From NCBI RefSeq assembly GCF_019352895.1, contig NZ_JAAAFX010000015.1, positions 119,640-183,639 of the forward strand: a DNA stretch of 64,000 nt, given 5' to 3'. The DNA is from Variovorax boronicumulans (GTDB taxonomy: Bacteria > Pseudomonadota > Gammaproteobacteria > Burkholderiales > Burkholderiaceae_C). Shown piece by piece: positions 34,197 to 42,797 of this stretch; position 1 is the stretch's first letter; each line of letters opens with the position of its first letter. The position numbers and the translations under genes are program-made. Below the pieces are notes generated by a model. The model did no database searches. It worked only from the letters and a program-made list of their open reading frames with translations, and was not told where the DNA came from.

Positions 34197-35435
34197 TCAT
34201 TCGTTGCAGATGCCGAAGAACAGCGGTTTCAGATAGAGCGCGAGCGCATCGCTCTTCTCGGAGCCGGGCACCCATCGGTCGAGCGTCATGGAGCCGTTGA
34301 TCATGCCCACCACCATCCAGGCCGCGATGGCCTGGTGCGTGGGGCGCAGCGACCCGTCCATCATCCCGGTGGCCAGGAAGTCCATGACGGTTTGCGTCAG
34401 CTGGCGCAGGGGCTGGATCTGGTCGTAGAACTGGCTGAGGTTCGACAGCTCGGTCCAGGCGGTGATGCGCAGCAGCGGCCCGCGCGGCGAGAAATGGTGG
34501 CTGATCAGCGAGCGCGCCAGCGCGGCCAGCTTGTCTCCGCCCGTGCCTTCGCCGCTCAGTGCAGCGGCCTGCATGCCTTCGACCACCGCCAGCGTGCGGC
34601 TCACGCATTCGGCGAACAGGTCGTCCTTGCTGGGGATGTGGTGGTAGAACGAGCCCTTGGTCACGCTCATGCGCGCGGAGATCCGGTCGATGGACGCGCC
34701 GTTGTAGCCCACCTCGTTGACCAGGCTGATCGCGGCCGCGAGGAAGCCGTGGTTCGAGGGCTCGGGCAACTGGATGGACGATACGCGCTGGTCCAGCGCC
34801 GTCGGTGCCCACACGGTGCCCGGCGCGACCAGGCCATTGATCAGCACGTCGCACATGTAGGCGGCCACGCGCCCGTAGGAGGAAACGCTGAAGTTGGGCA
34901 GCCAGGTGCGGGTCCACAGCGTGGAGGTCAGCAGCAGGTGCGTGCGGGCGTTGAGCGACATCCGGTTCTCGGACGTGACCGGGCCCGTGGCCAGCAGGCT
35001 GCGCACACGACGGAACATGTCGCCGTAGGCCGAGAAGATGATCTTGGTGTAGCTCGCATCGAGCTCGCCCACGTCGCGGAAGGACATCATGGCCGGATAG
35101 TGGCCCTCGGCTGCCGCGGCCACCTTCTTCCAGCGCTCGACCACGAACAGGTTGACGCGTTCCTCGGGCGTGTCCGCGGTGGCGCACTGGCCGGCGATTG
35201 CGGAGATGGTGCTGGTCGTGTGCATCAGGCACTCGAAGACCAGGTCTTCCTTCTTCTTGAAGTAGTAGGTGATGCTGTTGGTGCTCAGCCCCACCTGCGT
35301 CGCCACCTCGGCCAGCGTCGTGCCCTTGAGGCCGTTCTCGTCGAACAGCTTGGCCGCGGCATCGAGGATGGCCTCGCGCTTTTGTTTGTAGCGCCCCGTC
35401 ATGCGGTCGCCGGCTTCAGCGGTGGGAGGAGTCAT
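34197..35435 (-). CDS. Double-domain TetR-family transcriptional regulator
   Basis: A 412-residue protein with two complete TetR DNA-binding domains in one chain. The first is at residues of about 18-66 (ILDAAAKLFDENGLKGTTL, then GLSTNSITYYFKKKEDL). The second is at about 229-276 (ISLVNEVGYNGASIDRIS, then SVTKGSFYHHIPSKDDL). Ordinary TetR proteins are about 200 residues and dimerise; this one resembles a fused dimer. It stands convergent to the porin and is a good candidate regulator of the adjoining catabolic cluster. I chose ATG 35435; a GTG at 35465 would add ten residues. Confidence 0.88.
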   Translation of the reverse strand: MTPPTAEAGDRMTGRYKQKREAILDAAAKLFDENGLKGTTLAEVATQVGLSTNSITYYFKKKEDLVFECLMHTTSTISAIAGQCATADTPEERVNLFVVERWKKVAAAAEGHYPAMMSFRDVGELDASYTKIIFSAYGDMFRRVRSLLATGPVTSENRMSLNARTHLLLTSTLWTRTWLPNFSVSSYGRVAAYMCDVLINGLVAPGTVWAPTALDQRVSSIQLPEPSNHGFLAAAISLVNEVGYNGASIDRISARMSVTKGSFYHHIPSKDDLFAECVSRTLAVVEGMQAAALSGEGTGGDKLAALARSLISHHFSPRGPLLRITAWTELSNLSQFYDQIQPLRQLTQTVMDFLATGMMDGSLRPTHQAIAAWMVVGMINGSMTLDRWVPGSEKSDALALYLKPLFFGICNE

Positions 35436-35552
35436 GGTCGCGAGTGAAGGGTGTGCCGATCGCACATCTGCTGGGAGGGCGGCGGTGAGGCGGCATTCTA
35501 GGGGTGAGGCACCCCGTGGTGTGGGCGAACGGCGGCGTGGCGGCGCAGGGCC

Positions 35553-36227
35553 TCATGCCGCGGCCACGGGGCGCTGCGGCGCCGCATAGGCCCGCCATGC
35601 CTGCTGCGCCGCGACGGGCTGGCAACCCAGCAGGTCGATGACGGCACGCAGCCAGGGCGGCTGCTCGCGCGTGCACACCGTGATGGGGTGCGGCAGGTGC
35701 GAGCGCTGCGAGGCCAGGTGCGCGAAGTGCGCGGCGTACTCGGGCGGTCGGGCGTCGGTGGCGAGTTCGGCGATGGCGAAGGGGTCGGGCGGCGCGGGTT
35801 GCGTGGTGTCGACGAGCGGGATGTAGGGGGTGGAGGCGCTGCAGGTGCCGGCCATGCCGGGGCCGTCGAGCAGGATGGCGCCGAGCACGCGGTCGGGCCG
35901 TGCGCCGGCGATGAGCAGGGCGACGTAGGCGCCCAGGCCGCGGCCGCAGACGGTGGCGGGGCCGATGTGGGCGAGGGCGATGTCGACGTCGCCCATGAGG
36001 ACTTCGCAGCTGTAGCCGCCGCCGGCGGGGATGGAGGATTGGCCGTGGCCGGTGAAGTCGAGGGCGTGGACCGGGCCGGGCCAGCCGTCGTAGGTGGCGG
36101 GGAGATGGGCGGCCTGGGATTCGCCCAGTCCATGCAGCAGCAGCAGGGGATGGCTGTCGGGCTGCAGGGCGGGGCGCAGGCGGTGCAGGGCCAGGCGGAT
36201 GCGTCCGTGCGGGAGGAATTCGGTCAT
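35553..36227 (-). CDS. Catalytically degenerate alpha/beta-hydrolase-fold protein, copy B
   Basis: A 224-residue paralogue of the protein at 18050-18724, identical over most of its length. It has the same elbow, CGRGLGA, with Gly replacing the nucleophilic Ser. The two differ mainly in the last 50 residues. Here the ATG at 36227 overlaps the TGA of an intact hydrolase (ATGA), and the TetR gene follows 117 bases later. Coupling to a functional hydrolase suggests a subunit or chaperone-like role; that is inference. Confidence 0.72.
   Translation of the reverse strand: MTEFLPHGRIRLALHRLRPALQPDSHPLLLLHGLGESQAAHLPATYDGWPGPVHALDFTGHGQSSIPAGGGYSCEVLMGDVDIALAHIGPATVCGRGLGAYVALLIAGARPDRVLGAILLDGPGMAGTCSASTPYIPLVDTTQPAPPDPFAIAELATDARPPEYAAHFAHLASQRSHLPHPITVCTREQPPWLRAVIDLLGCQPVAAQQAWRAYAAPQRPVAAA
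35735..36227 (-). repeat. Long direct repeat, copy B (hydrolase-like gene)
   Basis: The counterpart of 18230-18724 in the same orientation, with scattered single-base differences. The pair could support homologous recombination that deletes or amplifies the 17.5 kb between them. Confidence 0.85.
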
Positions 36228-37201
36228 GGGCGAAGGAAGTCGACGATCAGCTCGGCGGTCTCGCGCGGGCGCTCGATGTGGATGAAGTGGCCGGTGTCGG
36301 GCATGGCGATGCCGCGCGCCGACGGCGGCAGGAAGGGCGCGAGGTCCTCGAGGCTGCAGTCCCAGCCCATGGGTTCGGAGATGGTGCTGAAGAGCGCCAG
36401 CAGCGGCACGGGAAAGCCGGGCAGCCGGTCGGTCATCCAGCGCGAGCGCATGGCGCCGAAGCCGCCGGGGCGGATTGCGGGGTCGAGCTTCCAGCGCCAG
36501 CCATCGGCGTCGTGCTGCGCGCCCTGGGTCACGAGGTAGCACAGCCATTCGTGGCTCAGCCGCGGGTTCATGCGGGCGCGGCGGCGCGCGATGTCCTGCA
36601 GCGGCGAGGGCTTGCGCTCGGCCGAGGCCGCGGTGTGGCGATGGGCCAGCCAGTTGCCGATGATCTCGGGCGACATGTAGCGCCGCTCGTGCATCGCGGT
36701 GTCCGGGTGCGGGCTGCGGTAGGGCATGCCGTCGATGCAGGCAAAGCGCGTGAAGCGATGCGGCAGGGCCTCGATGGCGTGGATCAGCAGCGAGCCGCCC
36801 TTGCTGTGGCCGATCACGGGCATCGGCTGGCGCGTGACCGAATCGGCGACCGTGAGCAGGTCGCGCTCGTCGGCGACCCAGCCGTAGAGGGCCGCATGCG
36901 AGGAGTCGCCGTGGCCGCGCTGGTCGTAGGCGACCACGCGAAAGCCCGCGTCGGCGATCAGCGGGGCGAAGACGTCAAAGGTGCGCGCGAAGTCGAGCGC
37001 GCCGTGGACCAGCAGCACGGGTGGTGCGTCGGGCGCGCCCCATTCGTAGCAGGCCAGGCTCACGCCGTTGGCATCGACGCGGCGCTGGCGGTCGGGTGCG
37101 CGTGCACCCGGGTAATCAAGGAAGCGGGCCTCCTCCGACGCGAACACCGGGGGCTGAGGTCGTGCGGGGAGCGCGACGGCGGACGGAGTGGAAAGAGGCA
37201 T
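36224..37201 (-). CDS. Alpha/beta-hydrolase
   Basis: A 325-residue protein with an intact triad framework: VLLVHGALDFARTF near residue 62 (oxyanion hole), the DQRGHGDSS strand near 93, nucleophile elbow VIGHSKGG with Ser133, and the catalytic-His motif DTGHFIHIERP near the end. Relatives include esterases and C-C bond hydrolases. It heads an operon with the degenerate copy B and probably the TetR gene. The 29-bp shared motif lies about 100 bp upstream. The substrate is unknown. Confidence 0.87.
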   Translation of the reverse strand: MPLSTPSAVALPARPQPPVFASEEARFLDYPGARAPDRQRRVDANGVSLACYEWGAPDAPPVLLVHGALDFARTFDVFAPLIADAGFRVVAYDQRGHGDSSHAALYGWVADERDLLTVADSVTRQPMPVIGHSKGGSLLIHAIEALPHRFTRFACIDGMPYRSPHPDTAMHERRYMSPEIIGNWLAHRHTAASAERKPSPLQDIARRRARMNPRLSHEWLCYLVTQGAQHDADGWRWKLDPAIRPGGFGAMRSRWMTDRLPGFPVPLLALFSTISEPMGWDCSLEDLAPFLPPSARGIAMPDTGHFIHIERPRETAELIVDFLRP

Positions 37202-37521
37202 ATGGGGTTGAGAGTATGGAGGTTTCTGAAGAAGGGCTTCGCATGAACAGCGGAGTAAGCTGCGGTTTTGGATCGGAATAATTCCTAAATTTACGCGAAG
37301 GGTACGATTATTGGTGTTGATGGTATGGAAATATTTGGCACTTCGCAAATTTCCTTCAGAAGCGGATTGCGTTGTGAAGGGGTAACTACTGTTTCAAAGG
37401 TATGCCGGATCGACAGTCCGTTACATCAAGTGCCGGTGCGGCAGGGGATGCCGACACGGCGCCACCTTCCCATCCCTTAGAGTTCCTCCCGTGTTTCATC
37501 AGTGAAATCAGGGAGAACGCC
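37202..37521. other. Divergent intergenic region with shared motif
   Basis: 320 bp between the hydrolase operon (minus) and the lipoprotein pair (plus). It is less GC-rich than its surroundings, especially at 37260-37340. It holds the 29-bp motif. A promoter for the plus-strand genes is expected after 37400, but I see no clear -35/-10 pair. Confidence 0.55.
37300..37328. promoter_or_regulatory. Shared 29-bp motif, copy 2 (candidate operator)
   Basis: GGGTACGATTATTGGTGT followed by TGATGGTATGG; 25 of 29 bases match 18965-18993. It is about 100 bp upstream of the hydrolase start on the minus strand. Confidence 0.45.
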
Positions 37522-38073
37522 ATGAAGCGTCGTGGGTGGATGGTTTGGGGCTGGGTGCTGGCGGCTGCCGCGACCAGCGGTTGCAGTTCGCTGCTGGCGG
37601 AAGGCGGCTCGGCCGGCGCCGGCATCTTGGGCGGTTCGCTGGCCAGCGCGGTGACCGACAACGCCGGCGTGGCGTCGGGCATCGGCATCGGGGTGCAGGC
37701 CGCGACGCGCGCCGGCATCCAGTACGGGCAGCGCAAGGTGCACAGCGAGGCGCAGCAGCAAATCGCACAGGTCGCGGGCGCCCTGCAGGTCGGTCAGGTC
37801 AAGCCCTGGCATACGGTGCTGTCGATGCCGATCGAGGACGAAGAGGCGGGCCGGGTCACGGTCAGCCGGCTGATCAGCCAGGGCGCGCTCGAGTGCAAGG
37901 AGATCGTGTTCTCGGTCGACCGGCGCACGCGCCGGGCCGCGGACGCTTCGGCGCCCGCCACGACGACGGCCATGGCCAACGCCTTCTACGTCGCGGCCAT
38001 CTGCCGCAACGGCACCCGCTGGGACTGGGCCTCGGCCGAGCCGGCCACGGCGCGCTGGGGAGCCTTGCAATGA
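37522..38073 (+). CDS. Putative lipoprotein, paralogue 1
   Basis: A 183-residue protein with a signal peptide ending in the lipobox ATSGC, so it is probably lipid-anchored. A glycine/alanine-rich segment (AGILGGSLASAVTDNAGVAS) follows, then a helical stretch and a small C-terminal domain with WHTVLSMPIEDEEAGR and a Cys pair (ECKEIVFSV and AAICRNG). It ends SAEPATARWGALQ. AGGGAGA precedes the ATG. The next gene is a related protein overlapping by 4 bases. The family is not recognised. Confidence 0.75.
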   Translation: MKRRGWMVWGWVLAAAATSGCSSLLAEGGSAGAGILGGSLASAVTDNAGVASGIGIGVQAATRAGIQYGQRKVHSEAQQQIAQVAGALQVGQVKPWHTVLSMPIEDEEAGRVTVSRLISQGALECKEIVFSVDRRTRRAADASAPATTTAMANAFYVAAICRNGTRWDWASAEPATARWGALQ

Positions 38074-38564
38074 GGGCGCGCGCGCGGGCGGCGGCGGCCG
38101 GCGCCGCGGCCTGGCTGCTGTGCGGCTGTTCGTCCATCGGCGGCCTCTCGGGCGGTGTCGCGGGCCTGGCTTCGGGCGCGGCCACGGCCAACCCGGGCGT
38201 GGGCATCGCGGTCGGCATCGGGGTCAAGGCCGCCGTGGACGCCACCGTGAAGACCGTGCTGCGCGACTGGAGCGACGAGGAGCAGACCCGCATCGCCACC
38301 GCGATCGGCGCCACGGCCGTGGGCCAGCGCGGCGCCTGGGACGTGGTGCATTCGCTGCCCTACAGGAATGCGCACGGCGACTTCACCGTGCTGCGCGCCT
38401 TCGAGACGCCGCTGGCGAACTGCAAGGAGGCGCTGTTCACCGTGGCCGACGGCAACACCCCGGCCACGCGGCCCGCCTTCGTGACCACGGTGTGCCGCGG
38501 CGACGCCGGATGGCGCTGGGCGCTGGCCGAGCCGGCCGTGGAGCGCTGGGGCGCGCTGCAGTAG
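38070..38564 (+). CDS. Putative lipoprotein, paralogue 2
   Basis: A 164-residue protein with lipobox LLCGC, a glycine/alanine-rich segment and a C-terminal domain matching the preceding protein: WDVVHSLPYRNAHGDFTVLR corresponds to its WHTVLSMPI segment, NCKEALFTV to ECKEIVFSV, and the terminus AEPAVERWGALQ is nearly the same. The ATG overlaps the previous TGA. The pair looks like a tandem duplication and may form a hetero-oligomer. Function unknown. Confidence 0.75.
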   Translation: MRARARAAAAGAAAWLLCGCSSIGGLSGGVAGLASGAATANPGVGIAVGIGVKAAVDATVKTVLRDWSDEEQTRIATAIGATAVGQRGAWDVVHSLPYRNAHGDFTVLRAFETPLANCKEALFTVADGNTPATRPAFVTTVCRGDAGWRWALAEPAVERWGALQ

Positions 38565-38582
38565 CGCCTCCGCGTTTTCTTT

Positions 38583-39986
38583 CTATTTGCCCGCCGCGTC
38601 GAGCTTCAGGCAGCGCTGCGCTTCCTCGGGCCGCCCGGCCGCCAGCGCCGCCGCGCGCTCGGCCCGCAGGCAGGCCATCAGCGTGTCGTCCTTGCGTGAC
38701 CACAGGCCCTTGTCCTGGCAGCGGATGGCGCGCGTGGCGAGCAGGGCCACCGCGTCGTTGTCGCCGACCTGCAGCCAGTTGGACTCGTGCACGAACTCCT
38801 CGGCGCTTTCGCAGCTGTCGCGGGTCACGGCGCCGGTGAACTCGTAGGCCAGCACCGCTTCGGGCGTGGCGGGCGGTGCACCGATGCCGGTCTTGCCCTG
38901 CGCCGCGGCCACGGTGGGCGATGCGGGGCTGCCGAGGAAGCGGGTCATCAGGCCCGAGAGCACGGCCGTGACCAGCACCAGCACGAAGAGGCCGCCGACG
39001 ACCGTGTTCAGCGTCTTGCGGGGCGTGCCGAAGTGACGCTCCCTGCGTGCGGCCTGGCGCGCCCACCGGGGCGCGAGCTTCGCATGCACCGCCTGCCATG
39101 CCGGCAGGTGCGCGTGGCCCTGCGCGTCGAGGTGCAGCGCGAACCAGTCGGGGAAGTCGCTGGCCAGGTGCTCGAGCACCTCGGCGAAGCGGCGTGTCTG
39201 TTCCGCCTGGGGCGAGGGCACGCGCGCGACCGTGGCCAGCGCCTGCTGCTGGAGCGCGATCGCCGCCGGCGTCTGCGCCTGCCATTGCAGGCCCTGGTTG
39301 ATCACGCGCGAGATCCACTGCGCGGCCTGGGTGCTGGCAATCGGCCGGGCGTTGCGGTCGGTCCAGTGGAAGCGCCGGGCCGAGGTGTCGAACAGCACGG
39401 CGCGGCCGGCCGGGTTCTCGTGCAGCAGGCCGGCGATGCGGGCTTCGAGCTGCGCATGGCTGTCGAGGTGCAGCAGCCGCGGGTCGGTCAGCGCCTCCTC
39501 GAGCAGGGCCGCGACGGCGCCGGGGGCGGCGTCGCGCAATTGCGTGCTCCAGTGCTGCAGGGCCTGGCGCGTCTCGTCGGGGCGCTGCGGCGGCGGCACG
39601 GGCGCCGCGGGTGACTGGGCAGGCGGCGGTGCGAACGGCGCGGTTGACTGGGCAGGTGGCGGTGCGAACGGCGCGGGCGCATCCGGCGTCTCGGGGCCGG
39701 CCGGGGCGTGGGTGCCGGCGGGCGCCTCGTCGTCCCGGTGCCCGCCGTCCTCCTCCTCGTCGCTGTCCTCTTCGTCGTCTTCCTGCTCTTCTTCCTCCTC
39801 CTCCTCCTCCCCGCGCGCGGCCCAGGCCAGCGCCTGCTCGTAGGCCTGGCGCAGCCGCTCGAAGGCCTCGCGCTCGTGGGTCTGGTCGATGGCTTTCAGC
39901 GCGACCGCATAGGCGCGCTTGATGGTCCTGGCGTCGCGGGTCGGCGCGATGCCGAGGTGCTCGAAGGCGGCGGTCACGGCGCTCAA
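38583..39986 (-). CDS. Membrane-anchored J-like protein without HPD, partner of HscC
   Basis: A 467-residue protein. Residues 5-52 resemble a J-domain (AFEHLGIAPTRDARTIKRAY, then FERLRQAYEQAL), but where HPD is expected (about 32-35) it reads AIDQ. A long acidic run follows at 59-80, then a Pro/Ala-rich tandem repeat. One transmembrane helix is near 325-345 (VVGGLFVLVLVTAVLSGLM), leaving a small C-terminal domain with paired cysteines. The start is a TTG overlapping the HscC stop, or a GTG three codons on. Coupling to hscC points to a cochaperone, as with DjlB/DjlC in E. coli. Confidence 0.72.
   Translation of the reverse strand: MSAVTAAFEHLGIAPTRDARTIKRAYAVALKAIDQTHEREAFERLRQAYEQALAWAARGEEEEEEEEQEDDEEDSDEEEDGGHRDDEAPAGTHAPAGPETPDAPAPFAPPPAQSTAPFAPPPAQSPAAPVPPPQRPDETRQALQHWSTQLRDAAPGAVAALLEEALTDPRLLHLDSHAQLEARIAGLLHENPAGRAVLFDTSARRFHWTDRNARPIASTQAAQWISRVINQGLQWQAQTPAAIALQQQALATVARVPSPQAEQTRRFAEVLEHLASDFPDWFALHLDAQGHAHLPAWQAVHAKLAPRWARQAARRERHFGTPRKTLNTVVGGLFVLVLVTAVLSGLMTRFLGSPASPTVAAAQGKTGIGAPPATPEAVLAYEFTGAVTRDSCESAEEFVHESNWLQVGDNDAVALLATRAIRCQDKGLWSRKDDTLMACLRAERAAALAAGRPEEAQRCLKLDAAGK
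39613..39678. repeat. Tandem 33-bp repeat, two units
   Basis: Units 39613-39645 and 39646-39678 differ at only a few bases and encode two copies of a Phe-Ala-Pro-Pro-Pro-Ala-Gln-Ser block in the linker of the J-like protein. Such in-frame repeats often vary in number between strains. Confidence 0.8.
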
Positions 39987-41701
39987 AACACGAAGTCCGG
40001 GTCGAAGTGGCTGTCGCGCTCGAAGAAGCCGATGGCCTTGCGCAGCCGCTCGCGCGCGGGGCGGATCTGCCGCTCGTCCTGCGATTCCAGCGTGAGCTCG
40101 AAGCGCGAGATCTCGTCGCCCAGCCGCTCGCGCGCATCGGCGCGCAGCTGCTGGAACACGCGCTCGGCCTGCGCCACCAGCGCCCGGTTCTCGGCCTTGT
40201 CGCGCGGATGGATCTTGAGCTCGGCCAGTTGCGCGAGCCGCGTGGCGATCTCGAATTCGCTCAGCACGCCGCTGTTGCCCTGGATCACCAGCCGGTGCAC
40301 TTCCTGCGTGGCCAGCACGGTGGCTTCGACCTCCAGCAGGCCGTTCACGTCGTAGGTGAAGCGCACCTCGACGTTGGCTTCGGCGCGCGGGCCCTGGGGC
40401 AACGGCACTTCGAGCATGCCGAGCTTGATGTTGTCGCGCACCAGCCGCGCTTCGCCCTGGAAGATCTCGAGGGCGAGCATGCGCTGGCCTTCGCGCACCG
40501 GCACGTAGCGCTTGACGCGGCTGGCCGGCACCACGGTGTTGCGCTCGATGATGGGCGAGAAGTAGCCGTCGACCTCGCCGCCGCCGGGCATGCGGTGCAC
40601 GGTCTCGACGCCCAGCGTGTAGGGGCAGACGTCGGTCATCACGACTTCCTTGAGCGCCGCGTCACGCGCCTTCAGGCCGGCCATCACGGCCGCGCCCAGC
40701 GCCACCACCTCGTCGGGGTTGATGTCCATCGCGGGGAAGCGGCCGAACATGCGCGTGACCATCTGGCGCACGATGGGCGAGCGGGTCGCGCCGCCGGCCA
40801 GCACCACGTTGTCGATCTCGCCGGCGCGGATGCTGGCGTCGCGCAGCGCACGTTCGACCGGCGCGCGCAGCCGGGCCAGCAGCGGCTCGCTGATCGCGCG
40901 GAAGCGCTCTTGCGTCAGCACCAGCGTGTGCTCGCGGTCGCGCCAGTGCAGCGCGAGGGTGGCGCTCTCGTGGTCCGACAGCGCGCGCTTGGCGACTTCG
41001 GCGCGCGCCACCAGCTGCTGCATGAACGCGCCGTCGGCGCGTGCCGTTTCAGGCAGGCCGGTCTCGGCGAAGAACAGCTGCACGATCTCGTTGACGAAGT
41101 CCTCGCCGCCGAGGAAGTTGTCGCCGGCGGTCGCGCGCACCTCCATCACGCCCTCGAACATCTCGAGGATCGAGACATCGAAGGTGCCGCCGCCCAGGTC
41201 GAACACCAGGAACTGGGTCGCGTCCTCGTCCTGGTGCAGGCCGTAGGCGAGCGCGGCGGCCGTCGGCTCGTTGACCAGCCGCTCCACCTGCAGCCCGGCG
41301 AGCTGGCCCGCGATGCGCGTGGCCTTGCGCTGGCTGTCGGAGAAGTAGGCGGGCACGGTGATCACGGCCTCGGTCACGGGCTCGCCCAGCATGGCTTCGG
41401 CATCGGCCTTGAGCGAGCGCAGCACCAGCGACGAGAGTTCCTCGGCGCGGAAGCTGCGCGCGCCGAGCTGGAAGGTCTTGTCGCTGCCCATGTAGCGCTT
41501 GAACAGCGCGGCGGTCTGTTCGGGATGCGTCTGCAGCCGGTCGCGCGCGGCCTGGCCGACCAGCACGCTGCCGTCTTCGTCGATGCTCACGCAGGAGGGC
41601 GTGAGGTAGGCGCCCAGCGCGTTCACCACCAGGTGGGGGCGGCCGTCCTTCCAGACGGCGGCCAGGCTGTGGGTGGTGCCCAGGTCGATGCCGATGATCA
41701 T
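39983..41701 (-). CDS. hscC: Hsp70-family chaperone HscC
   Basis: A 572-residue Hsp70, shorter than DnaK (about 640) as is usual for HscC. Nucleotide-binding motifs are IIGIDLGTTHSLAAVW at the N-terminus, NEPTAAALAYG, VFDLGGGTFDVSI and VVLAGGATRSPIV. A substrate-binding domain follows (PLPQGPRAEANVEVRF, DVNGLLEVEATV) and a short helical lid ends at DFVF. ATG 41701 fits the family start. It overlaps the J-like gene by 4 bases. HscC chaperones have specialised clients that are mostly unknown. Confidence 0.93.
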   Translation of the reverse strand: MIIGIDLGTTHSLAAVWKDGRPHLVVNALGAYLTPSCVSIDEDGSVLVGQAARDRLQTHPEQTAALFKRYMGSDKTFQLGARSFRAEELSSLVLRSLKADAEAMLGEPVTEAVITVPAYFSDSQRKATRIAGQLAGLQVERLVNEPTAAALAYGLHQDEDATQFLVFDLGGGTFDVSILEMFEGVMEVRATAGDNFLGGEDFVNEIVQLFFAETGLPETARADGAFMQQLVARAEVAKRALSDHESATLALHWRDREHTLVLTQERFRAISEPLLARLRAPVERALRDASIRAGEIDNVVLAGGATRSPIVRQMVTRMFGRFPAMDINPDEVVALGAAVMAGLKARDAALKEVVMTDVCPYTLGVETVHRMPGGGEVDGYFSPIIERNTVVPASRVKRYVPVREGQRMLALEIFQGEARLVRDNIKLGMLEVPLPQGPRAEANVEVRFTYDVNGLLEVEATVLATQEVHRLVIQGNSGVLSEFEIATRLAQLAELKIHPRDKAENRALVAQAERVFQQLRADARERLGDEISRFELTLESQDERQIRPARERLRKAIGFFERDSHFDPDFVF

Positions 41702-41785
41702 CGGTGTGGTCCTCGTGTGTGCTGCGGGTGGCAAGGCCACCATGATGCCGCACGCGCGTGGCGAGGCCGGGTCGGGACGGCAGGA

Positions 41786-42766
41786 TCAGGCGTCGTTCAC
41801 TCGCCAGTCGTCGAGCGAGAAATCCTTGTCGATCAGCTTCTCGCTCAGCAGGAAGCGCTTGACCTCGCCCAGCAGCGCCAGGCCTTCGGCCGGGTAGGCG
41901 ACGTCGGGAAACTGCGAGAGCGGGTGCGAGATCTTCACCACCTCGAGCGGGAAGCCGCTGACCTCGGCATGGAAGTCGAAGTAGGCGTCGCTGCGGCGCC
42001 GGATGTCCTGCAGCGCGGTGTGGCGCGCGCGGGTCCAGGCGGCGGGCAGGCCGGGCGCGGCGGCCAGCGTCTTCTGCGAGGCGATGATCACCTGCGTGCC
42101 GCGCAGTGTCGGATGCTGGTCGGCCTGGTCGATCACCGGGTAGCCGCGCGAGGCCAGCAGCGGGCCGACGTCGGTCTGCGCCGCGAAGGCGGCGATCGAG
42201 CCCCGGTCGAGCGCGGCCTCGCTGTCGCGCGGGAACATGTGGATCACCTTGACCGACTTCTGCAGGCCGTGTTCCTTGAGCAGGCCCAGCACGTAGCGGT
42301 GCATGTAGGAGCCGCGCGCCACGCCGATGGTCTGGCCTTCGAGTTCCTTCACGCTGCGCACGCCGCCGCGCGGCGTGAGCAGCCAGACGTTCATGCCCAC
42401 GGTGTCGAAGCCGATCAGCTGCGCGTCGAAGCCGCGTGCGCGCGCGACCACGGCCGGCGTGTCGCCGTAGATGCCCACGTCGAGCACGCCCGAAAGAAAG
42501 GCCTCGTTGAGGTCGGGCCCGTTGGGGAAGTTGCGCGTGACGATCTCGCGGATGCCCAGCGGCGCGAGTTCCTTCAGCAGCCCGCCTTCGCGCAGTGCCC
42601 AGCCGGTGGCGGCCGCGGGCTTCTTGCCCGGGCCGATGTAGCCCAGGCGCAGCACGCCGTTCGCGCTTTGGGGTTGGGCGATGGCAAGGCCGGGCAGGGT
42701 GCTGGCCGCGGCGGCGCCGAGTGCGCCCTGGAGCAGGCGGCGGCGGGTGGGGGATGAAGCGTTCAC
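41786..42766 (-). CDS. ABC-type substrate-binding protein, sulfonate/nitrate (SsuA/TauA) class
   Basis: A 326-residue periplasmic binding protein. The signal has a Tat-like TRRRLLQGALGAAAASTLPG. Later come FLSGVLDVGIYGDTPAVVAR and ELEGQTIGVARGSYMHRYV, typical of the SsuA family. I chose the GTG at 42766 as start; an ATG at 42832 would overlap the ferredoxin gene and add an unlikely leader. No ABC permease or ATPase genes lie beside it; instead it follows an AprA-like flavoprotein and a ferredoxin on the same strand, hinting at organosulfur use. Confidence 0.82.
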   Translation of the reverse strand: MNASSPTRRRLLQGALGAAAASTLPGLAIAQPQSANGVLRLGYIGPGKKPAAATGWALREGGLLKELAPLGIREIVTRNFPNGPDLNEAFLSGVLDVGIYGDTPAVVARARGFDAQLIGFDTVGMNVWLLTPRGGVRSVKELEGQTIGVARGSYMHRYVLGLLKEHGLQKSVKVIHMFPRDSEAALDRGSIAAFAAQTDVGPLLASRGYPVIDQADQHPTLRGTQVIIASQKTLAAAPGLPAAWTRARHTALQDIRRRSDAYFDFHAEVSGFPLEVVKISHPLSQFPDVAYPAEGLALLGEVKRFLLSEKLIDKDFSLDDWRVNDA

Positions 42767-42797
42767 GTTGAAAGAGGGGAGGAAAGGGGAAGGCGGT

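Noticed and set aside
38437..40137. A 566-codon frame overlapping the J-like protein and the end of hscC
   Set aside because: It is an out-of-frame translation across two well-supported genes, with extreme Arg/Ala content.
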